A stretch of 64,000 nt of DNA from Gammaproteobacteria bacterium (lineage in GTDB: Bacteria > Pseudomonadota > Gammaproteobacteria > SZUA-229): NCBI GenBank assembly GCA_030148865.1, contig JASBSR010000027.1:25738-89737 (forward strand), in the 5' to 3' direction. This document shows, one piece after another, positions 1 through 8,408 of this stretch. Position 1 is the stretch's first letter. Every line of letters begins with the position of its first letter. A program made the position numbers and the translations under genes. A model generated the notes under the pieces. That model had not been told where the DNA came from. It did no database searches and saw only the letters and a list, made by a program, of their open reading frames with translations.

Positions 1-9
1 GAGTAAAGA

Positions 10-1263
10 ATGAACTGGTTTGAAAGCTATGAGTCAGAAATACGAGCCTACAGCCGCGCTTATCCCGCCGTTTTTGTCAAAGGTGACAATGCTCGCCAGA
101 CAGATGAAGAAGGTAAAGAATATATCGACTTCTATGCCGGCGCAGGTGTGTTGAACTTCGGCCACAACAACCCGAAGTTGATACAGGCGGTGATCGAGTA
201 TCTGCAATCCGGTGGTGTACTGCATACTCTGGATATGATGACACCGCCCAAACGCGCTTTTATCCAGGCCTTCGTCGAAACCATACTCCAGCCACGCAAC
301 ATGGATTACAAACTTCAGTTCATGGGGCCTACCGGAACAAATGCCGTCGAAGCTGCACTAAAACTGGCGCGCCGTGTGACCGGCAGAGGCGAGATCGTGG
401 CTTTCACTCAGGGCTTTCACGGCATGACGCTGGGCTCACTGGCCTGCACCGCTAACGAATATTTTCGTAATGCCTCGGGTGTGCCGTTGAATCATGTTGC
501 CCACTGGCCTTTCGAAACCCATAAAGGTGGTGGCATGGAAAGTCTCAAAACCTTACGCGCGATGTACGAGAACAGCTCAAGCGGCCTCGAAAAACCGGCG
601 GCATTCATTATCGAAACTTTGCAGGCCGAAGGCGGTGTCAATCTCGCCAGCAAGGAATGGATGCAGGCACTGCAAGCATTAGCACGTGACCTTGGCGCGC
701 TGTTAATCGTTGATGATATCCAGTCAGGTTGCGGTCGCACCGGTAGTTATTTCAGTTTTGAAGACTGCGACATCGACCCTGATATTATTACGCTGGCCAA
801 AGGCATCGGCGGCATCGGCACACCGATGGCGATGAATCTGGTCAAAACCGAACACGATGCACACTGGCAACCCGGCGAACATACCGGCACTTTCCGTGGC
901 CAGAATATTTCTTTTGTCGCCGGTCGTGAAGCGCTGCATTATTTCGAAGACGATGAGCTGCTGTCAGAAACCCGGCGCAAGGGTGAGATCATGGCGGAGC
1001 AGCTATCAAGTATTGCAGAAAAATACACCGCTAAACACTTCAGTGTGCGCGGTAAAGGCATGATGCAGGCACTGGATATTGGTGACGGCGCACTCGCCAA
1101 AAAAATCGCGCGCGACTGCTTCGACCACGGCATGTTATTTGGCCCCTGCGGCGTTGGTGGTACGGTGCTCAAGCTGATTCCACCACTGACCATTCCCGAT
1201 TCAGACTTGCTCGAAGGTTTGAATATATTCGGCCAGGCCATCGACCGGCAAATGGGAGCTTAA
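10..1263 (+). CDS. EctB-type diaminobutyrate aminotransferase, probably catabolic (DoeD role)
   Basis: This is a PLP-dependent class III aminotransferase of 417 residues. It resembles EctB throughout, with PTGTNAVEAA near residue 107, a DDIQSGCGRTG block holding the PLP-contacting Asp, and the Schiff-base Lys in TLAKGIGG. EctB interconverts aspartate semialdehyde and L-2,4-diaminobutyrate. In ectoine synthesis it sits with ectA and ectC, which are absent here. It is followed 2 nt later by an ectoine-hydrolase-like gene and then a semialdehyde dehydrogenase, so I infer that it runs in the catabolic direction (the DoeD role), taking diaminobutyrate to aspartate semialdehyde. The start lies 9 nt from the window edge with a weak GAG-type ribosome site, so upstream genes such as doeB cannot be seen. 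Family assignment is firm; direction of use is inferred. Confidence 0.85.
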   Translation: MNWFESYESEIRAYSRAYPAVFVKGDNARQTDEEGKEYIDFYAGAGVLNFGHNNPKLIQAVIEYLQSGGVLHTLDMMTPPKRAFIQAFVETILQPRNMDYKLQFMGPTGTNAVEAALKLARRVTGRGEIVAFTQGFHGMTLGSLACTANEYFRNASGVPLNHVAHWPFETHKGGGMESLKTLRAMYENSSSGLEKPAAFIIETLQAEGGVNLASKEWMQALQALARDLGALLIVDDIQSGCGRTGSYFSFEDCDIDPDIITLAKGIGGIGTPMAMNLVKTEHDAHWQPGEHTGTFRGQNISFVAGREALHYFEDDELLSETRRKGEIMAEQLSSIAEKYTAKHFSVRGKGMMQALDIGDGALAKKIARDCFDHGMLFGPCGVGGTVLKLIPPLTIPDSDLLEGLNIFGQAIDRQMGA

Positions 1264-1265
1264 TC

Positions 1266-2501
1266 ATGCGCGAAAGAGACGATATGACTTTCCCGTTTTC
1301 CGAATACCAGCGACGCCTGGGTGAACTGCGCGCGCGCATGGCTGATCGTTTGCTGGATGCAGTGATCATCTCCGATGCGGAAAACATCATGTATCTGACC
1401 GATTACCAGACCACCGGTTATTCTTTTTTTCAGGCCCTGGTGGTGCCGCTGGAAGGCGAGCCCTGGATGGTGACGCGTAAACTCGAAGAATCCAATGTTA
1501 TCGCCCGCACCTGGGTAGAAGTATCGCGACCCTACCCCGATACCGGTGATGCGATACAAATGCTGGTCGCATCACTGGTCGAGTTCGGTCTCGCCGGACA
1601 AACCATCGGCTATGAACGTAACTCGTATTATTTCACGGCGTATCATCAGGATTATTTTCATACCTCATTCACTCGCAGTCGCATCATGGATTGTTTCGGC
1701 ATTGTCGAGGAAGGTCGTGTCATTAAATCCGAAGTTGAAATGGACGTCATGCAAAAAGCCGCCAATGCGACCAAGGCCGGCATGAAAGCCGGTATCGAAG
1801 CCGCACGCGCAGGTGTGACCGAAAACGAAATCGGCGCAGCGATCAGCTACGGCATGTTTGCCGCTGGTGGCGAAACCCCTGCCGTCATGCCCTACGTTAC
1901 ATCAGGCCCACGCAGCATGATCGGTCACGCCACCTGGGAAGGCCGCACTGTGCAACCGGGCGAACATGTATTTCTCGAAATCGCCGGCTGCTATCGTCGC
2001 TACCACACCGCGATGATGCGCACCGTGATCTGTGGCGAGATGAGTGACAGTATGTACAAAGCACAGGAGCTGATGAAACAGGCGCTGGCAACAGTACACA
2101 AAGAATTCAGACCGGGTTTGACGGTTTCCGATGCAGACAAAATGCTGCGCAACATCATTCGCGAAAACGATGTCGGTGCCCGACTGATCACACGCTCGGG
2201 GTATTCCATTGGCATTGCTTTCCCGCCCAGCTGGGACGAAGGTTATATCATGAGTTTGTTCCAGGGACGTTCGGACGCGCTGCGCCCGGGCATGACCTTC
2301 CATGTCATTCCCTGGATGTGGGGTATCGATGGCGACAAGTCCTGCGGTATTTCAGACACCTTCTATATCACCGAAGATGGCTGCGGTTCGTTTTTCTCTG
2401 ATGTTGAACAGAACTTCACCGTCAAAACTGATTCAGCAACAGATTCATCCACGAACAGCCATAACGAAAGCGATGACGTCGCAAACGAAAACAACGCTTA
2501 A
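1266..2501 (+). CDS. doeA: Ectoine hydrolase-like M24 peptidase-fold protein
   Basis: This is a 411-residue member of the M24 (creatinase/aminopeptidase P fold) family. An N-terminal creatinase-like domain (about 1-170) precedes the pita-bread domain, with GHATWEG near 220 and HVIPWMWG near 345. The best match in memory is DoeA/EutD, which opens the ectoine ring to N-acetyl-diaminobutyrate. The gene sits between an EctB-type transaminase and a semialdehyde dehydrogenase, as expected for ectoine degradation. The start at 1266 has GGGAG about 8 nt upstream; an in-frame ATG at 1284 is possible. The last 25 or so residues are rich in Ser, Asn and Asp and look like a disordered tail. Other M24 hydrolases remain possible. 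Confidence 0.78.
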   Translation: MRERDDMTFPFSEYQRRLGELRARMADRLLDAVIISDAENIMYLTDYQTTGYSFFQALVVPLEGEPWMVTRKLEESNVIARTWVEVSRPYPDTGDAIQMLVASLVEFGLAGQTIGYERNSYYFTAYHQDYFHTSFTRSRIMDCFGIVEEGRVIKSEVEMDVMQKAANATKAGMKAGIEAARAGVTENEIGAAISYGMFAAGGETPAVMPYVTSGPRSMIGHATWEGRTVQPGEHVFLEIAGCYRRYHTAMMRTVICGEMSDSMYKAQELMKQALATVHKEFRPGLTVSDADKMLRNIIRENDVGARLITRSGYSIGIAFPPSWDEGYIMSLFQGRSDALRPGMTFHVIPWMWGIDGDKSCGISDTFYITEDGCGSFFSDVEQNFTVKTDSATDSSTNSHNESDDVANENNA

Positions 2502-2510
2502 GGAACCTTC

Positions 2511-3881
2511 ATGTATATAGCCACCAACCCCACCACCGGCGAAGAGCTGCACCGTTACCCGCTACACAGCAATGAAGCACTGGATCAGTGCATGACTCAG
2601 GCAGCAACAACATTTGCCGGCTGGCGCAAAACCACATTTGCCGAACGCGCAGATCTGCTGAAAAAAGTGGCCCGGTTCATGCGCGATGATATGGAACGCC
2701 TCGCCAGACTCATGACCATCGAAATGGGTAAGCCCATCGTCGAGGCGCGCGCCGAAGTACAAAAATCAGCCCTCTGTGCTGAATACTATGCGGACCATGG
2801 CGCCGAGTACCTGGCCGCAAAAGACCTGCCGTCGGACGCCACTCACAGTTATGTGCAGCATTTACCTCTGGGCCCGATATTCGGCGTCCTGCCCTGGAAT
2901 GCACCGTTCTGGCTGGCGTTTCGTTTCTGCGCACCCGCGATCATGGCGGGCAACACCTGCCTGATGAAACATGACCCGCACGTACCGGCCTGTGCCGAAG
3001 CGATTGCAGATGTTTTCGTTCAGGTCGGCGCGCCTGCCGGTCTGATGCAAAACATTCGGGTTGATAATGAACAGGCAGCACGCGTGATCAGCAACGATGC
3101 AATACAGGCTGTGTCTTTGACCGGCTCCAGCGCAGCCGGCAGCAAGGTGGCCTCGCTCGCGGCCAGCCAGATCAAACCGGCGGTGCTGGAATTAGGCGGT
3201 TCCGACCCCAGCCTGGTGCTGGCCGATGCCGATCTGGATACTGCCGCCAAAGTACTTACCGTCTCGCGCATTATCAATGCCGGGCAGTCGTGCATCGCAG
3301 CCAAGCGCATCATTGTCGAAGCACCGGTCTACGATGCCTTCATAGAAAAATATCAGGCACACCTGGCAGCCCTGAAAATGGGTGATCCGGCGGAAGAAAC
3401 CACCCAGATCGGCCCCATTGCCCGGCCCGATTTGCGTGACGGCCTGCATCGCCAGGTCAGCATGAGCATCGAACAGGGCGGCCGCTGTCTACTCGGCGGA
3501 GAACTGCCGGCAGGCCCCGGGTATTTCTACCCCGTGACTCTGTTAGTCGATGTCAGCCCCGAGATGCCGGTGAGTTGCGAAGAAACTTTCGGCCCGATTG
3601 CCGTCGTGATGAAAGCCGAATCAGCAGAACATGCGCTCGCCATCGCCAATGACACCAGCTACGGACTGGCCGCGTCTATCTGGACCACCGATGTCGCCAT
3701 GGCTGAAAAAATGAGTCGTGATATCGAAGCCGGCCAGGTTGTCATCAATGGTATTGTCAAAACCGATCCGCGCTTACCCAGTGGCGGCATCAAACGTTCA
3801 GGGTACGGTAGAGAGCTTGGGCCTCACGGCATTCTGGAATTTGTCAACGTTCAGCAGGTCTGGATAGGCCCAACGCGTTAA
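2511..3881 (+). CDS. NAD(P)-dependent semialdehyde dehydrogenase (probable DoeC role)
   Basis: This is an aldehyde dehydrogenase superfamily protein of 456 residues, close to the succinate-semialdehyde dehydrogenase (Sad/GabD) group. Visible landmarks are PWNAPFW for the cofactor site, SLTGSSAAG for the Rossmann loop, the general base Glu in LELGGSDPS, and the catalytic Cys in NAGQSCIAAKR. It starts 9 nt after the ectoine-hydrolase-like gene with AAGGAA as ribosome site. Context suggests that it oxidises aspartate semialdehyde to aspartate, the last step of ectoine catabolism. The sequence alone cannot separate succinate from aspartate semialdehyde as substrate. Confidence 0.82.
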   Translation: MYIATNPTTGEELHRYPLHSNEALDQCMTQAATTFAGWRKTTFAERADLLKKVARFMRDDMERLARLMTIEMGKPIVEARAEVQKSALCAEYYADHGAEYLAAKDLPSDATHSYVQHLPLGPIFGVLPWNAPFWLAFRFCAPAIMAGNTCLMKHDPHVPACAEAIADVFVQVGAPAGLMQNIRVDNEQAARVISNDAIQAVSLTGSSAAGSKVASLAASQIKPAVLELGGSDPSLVLADADLDTAAKVLTVSRIINAGQSCIAAKRIIVEAPVYDAFIEKYQAHLAALKMGDPAEETTQIGPIARPDLRDGLHRQVSMSIEQGGRCLLGGELPAGPGYFYPVTLLVDVSPEMPVSCEETFGPIAVVMKAESAEHALAIANDTSYGLAASIWTTDVAMAEKMSRDIEAGQVVINGIVKTDPRLPSGGIKRSGYGRELGPHGILEFVNVQQVWIGPTR

Positions 3882-3890
3882 TCGTGGCGC

Positions 3891-3900
3891 GGGGGGGGGG
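3891..3900. repeat. Run of ten G residues
   Basis: Ten consecutive G follow GCGC in the short gap between the semialdehyde dehydrogenase and the convergent merA gene. No hairpin terminator is visible around it. Such a run is prone to length change by slippage, and the exact count may also be a sequencing estimate. Confidence 0.9.
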
Positions 3901-3970
3901 TTGAGGCTTGTCGGATGCGACTTAGCCCGCGGCGACGATTTTCAAAGTCATGCTGCCTCGATAGCAGCCG

Positions 3971-5386
3971 CTAGCCAGCACAGCAGGACAGCTGCTTCAC
4001 GTCTTTAGTAAACGTCTGGGCACATAATTTCAATCCTTCGACCATGGTCAGATACGGAAACAGCATATCAGCCAGATCAGTAATGGTCATCTGGTTGCGG
4101 ATCGCCAGTGCCGCACTCTGAATGATCTCACCTGCTTCGTGCGCCAGCACCTGACAACCCAGAATACGGCCGCTGTCTTTGTCTGCTACCAGTTTTATGA
4201 AACCGTGGGTGTCCATATTGGCGATTGCACGCGGCACATTATCCAGCGTCAGGCGACGACTTTCCGCTGCGATACCCCGCGACTGTGCAGTCGCCATATC
4301 AATGCCCACAGTCGCCACCTGAGGGTCGGTGAATATCACCGCCGGCATGGTGCTCAAATCCAGGGCAATCGACTCACCCATCATATTACGCGCTGCGCGT
4401 GTCCCCGCAGCGGCAGCGACATAGACATACTGCGGTTGCGTGGTACAGTCGCCGGCGGCAAAAATGTGCGCGCTGCTGCTACGCATCAAGTCATCGACTT
4501 CGATTCGACCACTGGCTGTGGTGTTCACACCGGCATTCTCCAGCGCAAGACTGTCCGCATTCGATTGTCGGCCGGTGGCCACCAGTAATTGATCCGCCAC
4601 TATCTCACCTGCTGGCGTGTTCACATGAAAATTGTTTCCATCGTGCTGCACCTGAGTCGGTACAGTATTCAGATGAATCCGCACAGCTTCATCCTCAAGC
4701 GCGATTTTTAGCTCATCACCAAGCTCTGGATCTTCACTCGACAGCAAGCGACTGCGCGCCAGTATCGTAACGTCAGCACCCAGGCGGCGGAATGCCTGCG
4801 CCAGCTCCAGGGCAACCACGGAACCACCGAGCACGACCAGATGTTGCGGAATCTGAGTTGCCACCAGGGCTTGGGTCGAGGTCCAGTACGGCGTCCCGCC
4901 AAGACCGTCAATCGCCGGGATATTGGCACGCGCGCCAACTGCCAGTAAAAACTGATCGGCTTCAACTTCTATACGACTGCCGTCGTGTTTATCAATAATG
5001 AGGGTATGGCTATTCTTAAAACGTGCCGCGCCTTTGATCAGGTTCACCGCGGGGGTTGATTGCAAAATGTTTTCATATTTGGCGTGGCGTAATGCTTCCA
5101 CGATGGACTGTTGCTGCTGCACCATGCATTCACGGTTGATCACCGGGGTACAGGCCTGCAGGCCTTTGATATGCGTCAACGTCTGCTGGTGAGCAATCTG
5201 TGCACTGCGAATCATGATTTTGGATGGCACACAACCGATATTGACACAGGTGCCGCCAATCACAGTTGCAGCTTCAATCATGGTGACGCGCGCACCCAGT
5301 TCGGCCAGTTTCGAGGCAGCCGCGAATGCGGCCGAACCAGAACCCACAATCGTTATGTGTTTTACTTTCTGCTGCGCCGCACTCAT
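3971..5386 (-). CDS. merA: Mercuric reductase without N-terminal HMA domain
   Basis: This flavoprotein disulfide reductase of 471 residues reduces Hg(II) to Hg(0) in the cytoplasm with NADPH. It has the N-terminal FAD-binding GSGSAAFAAA motif, the redox-active pair in GGTCVNIGCVPSK, a GDCTTQPQYVYVAAAAG block, and the C-terminal vicinal Cys pair (SCCAG) that delivers Hg to the active site. The metal-binding NmerA domain found in many MerA proteins is absent. It overlaps merC by 4 nt (ATGA), so the two are translationally coupled, and it is the last gene of the minus-strand metal block. Identification is firm. Confidence 0.95.
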   Translation of the reverse strand: MSAAQQKVKHITIVGSGSAAFAAASKLAELGARVTMIEAATVIGGTCVNIGCVPSKIMIRSAQIAHQQTLTHIKGLQACTPVINRECMVQQQQSIVEALRHAKYENILQSTPAVNLIKGAARFKNSHTLIIDKHDGSRIEVEADQFLLAVGARANIPAIDGLGGTPYWTSTQALVATQIPQHLVVLGGSVVALELAQAFRRLGADVTILARSRLLSSEDPELGDELKIALEDEAVRIHLNTVPTQVQHDGNNFHVNTPAGEIVADQLLVATGRQSNADSLALENAGVNTTASGRIEVDDLMRSSSAHIFAAGDCTTQPQYVYVAAAAGTRAARNMMGESIALDLSTMPAVIFTDPQVATVGIDMATAQSRGIAAESRRLTLDNVPRAIANMDTHGFIKLVADKDSGRILGCQVLAHEAGEIIQSAALAIRNQMTITDLADMLFPYLTMVEGLKLCAQTFTKDVKQLSCCAG

Positions 5387-5805
5387 TGTGCTGACTCTGC
5401 CTTGTCGGCGTTCGCGCGGCTACTGCAAACCCGGCTCGGCGGTGACACCATATCCCAGATCGAAACGGCCAGCATCATGGCAATGCCGGCGTATAACAAA
5501 TAAGTACTCCAGCCGTATTGCCACAATGGATACATGGTGAGCAGCACCATCACCGGGCCAAGACAGGCCAGCAGCGTTCGGTACCAGATACGGTGCGACA
5601 CATACGCCAGCAGATTCGCAACCAGAGCCAGCGCAGCAAAGGCCGGCAATAAGGTATTCAAAAACACGCCTTCGTATTGCGAAAGAAAGCCCAGCCCCAG
5701 CGCGGCCCCGAGCGACCCCAGCGCTGGAAAACAGGAGGCACAGCCCATCGCCGCGGTCAGACTGCCGAGGGCACCCGTTTTATCAAGCCAGGACATGATA
5801 TTCAT
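5383..5805 (-). CDS. merC: Mercuric ion transporter MerC
   Basis: This 140-residue inner-membrane protein has about four membrane segments. The CASC pair in the first segment (near residues 22-25) and a further Cys near the C terminus (RVCSS) match MerC, which passes Hg(II) into the cytoplasm for MerA. It is the first gene after a MerR-type promoter, with GAGAG upstream of the ATG at 5805; an in-frame ATG at 5796 is possible. No merT or merP is present, so MerC is the only uptake protein encoded here. Confidence 0.88.
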   Translation of the reverse strand: MNIMSWLDKTGALGSLTAAMGCASCFPALGSLGAALGLGFLSQYEGVFLNTLLPAFAALALVANLLAYVSHRIWYRTLLACLGPVMVLLTMYPLWQYGWSTYLLYAGIAMMLAVSIWDMVSPPSRVCSSRANADKAESAQ

Positions 5806-5838
5806 CAGAACTCTCTCGTTTTACTGAAGGAGTCTGGA

Positions 5839-5869
5839 GTCTAAACCCCGTACTGGGGTACAGAGTCAA
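5839..5869 (-). promoter_or_regulatory. MerR-type mer promoter/operator
   Basis: On the minus strand a TTGACT -35 box (5864-5869) and TTAGAC -10 box (5839-5844) are separated by 19 bp. The spacer holds the dyad GTAC-TGGG-GTAC (5850-5861 on the plus strand). This is the layout of known mer operators, where MerR untwists an overlong spacer when Hg(II) binds. It sits between the end of merR and the start of merC, so it should drive merCA. Confidence 0.88.
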
Positions 5870-5875
5870 GCATTG

Positions 5876-6286
5876 CTAGGATGAACTTTTATCCTGGCTC
5901 AGAGATGCGATCAATGGGCACGGCTGATTACCGCTGCTGATTTTGCATTCACGAACGTGGCTTTGTAAAACATCGGCCATGGTCTGGAGATGCTGGATTT
6001 TATCCTCGATGAGACTCAGCTTTTGTTCGGCGATAACTCGCGTTTCAGCGCAGTTACCATCTTCCAGTTGCAGTAAATGCGCGATTTCTGCCAGGGTAAA
6101 ACCCAGCTGTTGTGCGCGCTGAATAAACCGGATTCGCGCAATCGCCGCATGAGGATACTGACGGTAACCCGAGCGCGGCTTCTCGGGTTCCAGAATCAAA
6201 CCAATCCGCTGGTAATAACGTATGGTCTCAACATTGACTCCGGCCTGTTTCGCCAGTGCACCAATAGTAAAGCTGCTAGCGGGCAT
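5876..6286 (-). CDS. merR: Mercury-responsive regulator MerR
   Basis: This 136-residue MerR-family protein has an N-terminal winged HTH (TIGALAKQAGVNVETIRYYQ), a dimerisation helix, and all three Hg-binding Cys: in EDGNCAET, and in RECKISSGNQPCPL with the same 9-residue spacing as Tn501 MerR. The ATG at 6286 is preferred over an upstream in-frame TTG (6313); it overlaps the preceding regulator gene by 11 nt. Unlike the usual mer layout, merR is not divergent from the structural genes: it lies upstream of merCA on the same strand, and its stop codon is 7 nt from the -35 box of the mer promoter. Confidence 0.93.
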   Translation of the reverse strand: MPASSFTIGALAKQAGVNVETIRYYQRIGLILEPEKPRSGYRQYPHAAIARIRFIQRAQQLGFTLAEIAHLLQLEDGNCAETRVIAEQKLSLIEDKIQHLQTMADVLQSHVRECKISSGNQPCPLIASLSQDKSSS

Positions 6287-6704
6287 TTTTTTTGCTCTGG
6301 TCGATCTCGTCAATTATCGGACAACCCTCTTTGGCACCGGTACACATATTCACCAGCAAGGTCAGTTCATTGCGTAGCGTGATCAACGTTTGCAAGTGGG
6401 TCTCCACCTGATCGAGTTTATGCTGCGTGAGCTCGCGCACGCTACGACGCACTTTTGCCGGGTTCTCACGCATCTGTAACAATTGCGCAATTTCATCCAG
6501 CGAAAAGTTCATGGTTTTGGCGCGCTGAATAAAGCGCAGCCGCGACAGATCTTTGTCGCTGTAAAGCCGCACGCCAGAGGCCGCACGCGCGACTTTTTTC
6601 AGCAGCCCGGCTTTTTCATAGTAACGCAGCGTATCAGTACTAAAACCGGTCTTTGCGGTGACCTCACCAATTTTGTACTGCAAGGCTTGTGTATTAGCAG
6701 ACAT
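6276..6704 (-). CDS. MerR-family metal regulator, CueR/ZntR-like
   Basis: This is a second MerR-family protein (142 residues from the ATG at 6704; an upstream ATG at 6764 would overlap the preceding gene). The HTH begins YKIGEVTAKTGFSTDTLRYY. The metal-loop region near the C terminus is MCTGAKEGCPI, two Cys six residues apart, and there is no Cys at the position of MerR Cys79/82. That combination is nearer to CueR-type sensors (Cys-x7-Cys) than to MerR or ZntR, but the spacing is one residue shorter. It probably acts at the promoter upstream of the thioredoxin-like gene. The metal cannot be named from sequence. Confidence 0.8.
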   Translation of the reverse strand: MSANTQALQYKIGEVTAKTGFSTDTLRYYEKAGLLKKVARAASGVRLYSDKDLSRLRFIQRAKTMNFSLDEIAQLLQMRENPAKVRRSVRELTQHKLDQVETHLQTLITLRNELTLLVNMCTGAKEGCPIIDEIDQSKKNAR

Positions 6705-6741
6705 AAACTCGACTGTGGTTAATTCGTGGCTGTGTTCAACA

Positions 6742-8043
6742 CTATATGATAAACAGATACTCATTCAACATATAAAGCCCCGACAGTATCAACACCCCAC
6801 CACCGATGACCTCAAATGCACGCTGGTGCCTGCCGACTACCTGTAGAGATTCCAGCCAGCCCATGCTCCAGGCACCCAGCAGGATAGGGATACTGCGACC
6901 CAGTGCAAAGGCCAGCAACAGCGCAGCACCAAAGGCCACAGAACCCACGCCCGCACTGGTAGTGAGCATAACCAGCAGCGCGGGGGCACAAAACGGGCAA
7001 ATCGCCACTGTGAAAGGTATCGACAATAAAACTGCGCCCCAGTGCCCGGTCACTTTCCGCCCGCGCATGGCGATCCACGGCAGCCTCAACTTTAACCAGC
7101 CGGCCCAGACCAGACCCAGTATGATCAACACCGGGCCCAGTAATAAACCCCACTCACGACCCATGATGTTTTTTACCCAGTGACCACCCGATGCTGCAAT
7201 CACACCCAGTACGACATGGGTTAACACCAGTCCGGCGATGAAGGCACCCCCCAGACTCAGGGCCTGTCGTTTTTCATGGGCACGCGTGAGGTAGGCGAGG
7301 ACGACAGGTATCGAGGCAAAAGACACCGGATTAAAACTAAAAACAAAACCCGCGATAAAACTGATGCTGAACGCCGCCAGACCGGCTTCCTGCAAACTCA
7401 GCTGTAGTGCTTTTTCACTCAAATCAACATCCGGAAACACCAGATAGGCAGCCGCTGAAAATAATAGCAGTGCCGTCAGATAAGGTGCGCCACTGGCGGC
7501 CTTGCTGAAAAAATCGCGACCCGCCTCATTAATACCGGTCATCGCTGATACCGCCATCGGCAGGCTGAATAAAGTCGCAAACAATATCGCTGCGAGCAAC
7601 GCCAGCACAACTGAATTCATCGTCGCCACTAAGATCATCAGCACCAGCAGCAGCGGCAGGGTACAGGCAGGCGCGGTCAATCCCAGCCTGATCGCGCTCG
7701 ACAGGTTCTCGTGTTTCGGCAGACAGCGGTAGAACTCAAGATGCGGCACCGGCAGATACACTTTGCGAGAGATTAGATACACCAAAGCCATCCCGCCCAG
7801 GACGATGCTCGCGGTTCGAGCCTGGATCTGGATATCACCCATGACGAGTGTGGCCGTGATAAATATAACTGCCAGTAACATGCTGCGCACCCACCAGATC
7901 GTCAACAAATCCCGCCACCGTGCCGGAGCAGATTTGGTATGCGCACGCGCCGCGAACAGCGTATGCGTGGCAATGGTGCAGGGTTCAAAAAAAGCCAGCG
8001 CACCCAGACTGGCGGCAATCAGTAACAACATGAACCCGCTCAT
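6742..8043 (-). CDS. Tandem CcdA/DsbD-like transmembrane electron carrier
   Basis: This 433-residue polytopic protein has about 12 membrane segments and seems to be two CcdA-like halves in tandem. The first half has FEPCTIATH in its first helix and TAPACTLPLL in a later one. The second half has FNPVSFASIPVVLAYL, where CcdA/DsbD proteins usually have Asn-Pro-Cys, and AICPFCAPALLVML. CcdA/DsbD proteins pass electrons from cytoplasmic thioredoxin to periplasmic thiol proteins. The gene overlaps the upstream thioredoxin-like gene by 4 nt (ATGA). A role in keeping thiols reduced during metal stress is inference from context. Confidence 0.75.
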   Translation of the reverse strand: MSGFMLLLIAASLGALAFFEPCTIATHTLFAARAHTKSAPARWRDLLTIWWVRSMLLAVIFITATLVMGDIQIQARTASIVLGGMALVYLISRKVYLPVPHLEFYRCLPKHENLSSAIRLGLTAPACTLPLLLVLMILVATMNSVVLALLAAILFATLFSLPMAVSAMTGINEAGRDFFSKAASGAPYLTALLLFSAAAYLVFPDVDLSEKALQLSLQEAGLAAFSISFIAGFVFSFNPVSFASIPVVLAYLTRAHEKRQALSLGGAFIAGLVLTHVVLGVIAASGGHWVKNIMGREWGLLLGPVLIILGLVWAGWLKLRLPWIAMRGRKVTGHWGAVLLSIPFTVAICPFCAPALLVMLTTSAGVGSVAFGAALLLAFALGRSIPILLGAWSMGWLESLQVVGRHQRAFEVIGGGVLILSGLYMLNEYLFII

Positions 8044-8309
8044 GACCTCGCTCCCTGCCGAGTCGCCAGCAGCGCAGACTGCAATTGCTTACTCGATGGC
8101 AATGCCGCAAACACCAGCTCACCGTTGATCGCGATCGCCGGTGTCGAGAGCACACCCAGTTCAATCGCATAATCCATTTCTTTGAGAATATTCACTTCTC
8201 GCCATTCGTACAGATCGGCACCCATCTGCTCGACCAGCTCAGCCAGCACATCTTTCGCGCGACCGCACTTGCCGCAGCCCGGCGCAGTAAACACTTCGAC
8301 TTTTACCAT
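8040..8309 (-). CDS. Small thioredoxin/glutaredoxin-fold protein (CGKC)
   Basis: This 89-residue protein has a thioredoxin/glutaredoxin fold. The redox pair is in FTAPGCGKCGRAK near residues 10-14, and the cis-Pro is in STPAIAINGE. The ATG at 8309 is chosen because GAGGTGA lies about 7 nt upstream; the ATG at 8333 has no such site. It has no signal peptide, so it is cytoplasmic and could supply electrons to the CcdA-like protein encoded next, whose gene overlaps it by 4 nt. First gene of the block driven by the promoter at 8409-8439. Confidence 0.85.
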   Translation of the reverse strand: MVKVEVFTAPGCGKCGRAKDVLAELVEQMGADLYEWREVNILKEMDYAIELGVLSTPAIAINGELVFAALPSSKQLQSALLATRQGARS

Positions 8310-8356
8310 AATATTCACCTCGACCTGAATCATCTGGCCATGATCTCATCGACAAT

Positions 8357-8372
8357 CTGGAGCTGACTCCAG
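8357..8372. promoter_or_regulatory. Second metal-regulator-like dyad, downstream of the promoter
   Basis: The minus strand reads CTGGAGTCAGCTCCAG, a palindrome with 6-bp arms, 62 bp downstream of the very similar dyad in the promoter spacer. It lacks a good -35 box next to it (GGAACC rather than TTGACC). It may be a duplicated operator or the remnant of a duplicated promoter in the leader of the thioredoxin gene. Confidence 0.6.
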
Positions 8373-8408
8373 GTTCCCGGAAATAAAGAGCTCTTGTATT
8401 GTAGACAA

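Noticed and set aside
10..1263. Ectoine biosynthesis gene ectB
   Set aside because: ectA and ectC are absent and the next two genes are degradative, although upstream sequence is not visible.
6287..6313. TTG start for merR at 6313
   Set aside because: It would lengthen the overlap with the previous gene and give an atypical N terminus; the ATG at 6286 fits the family.
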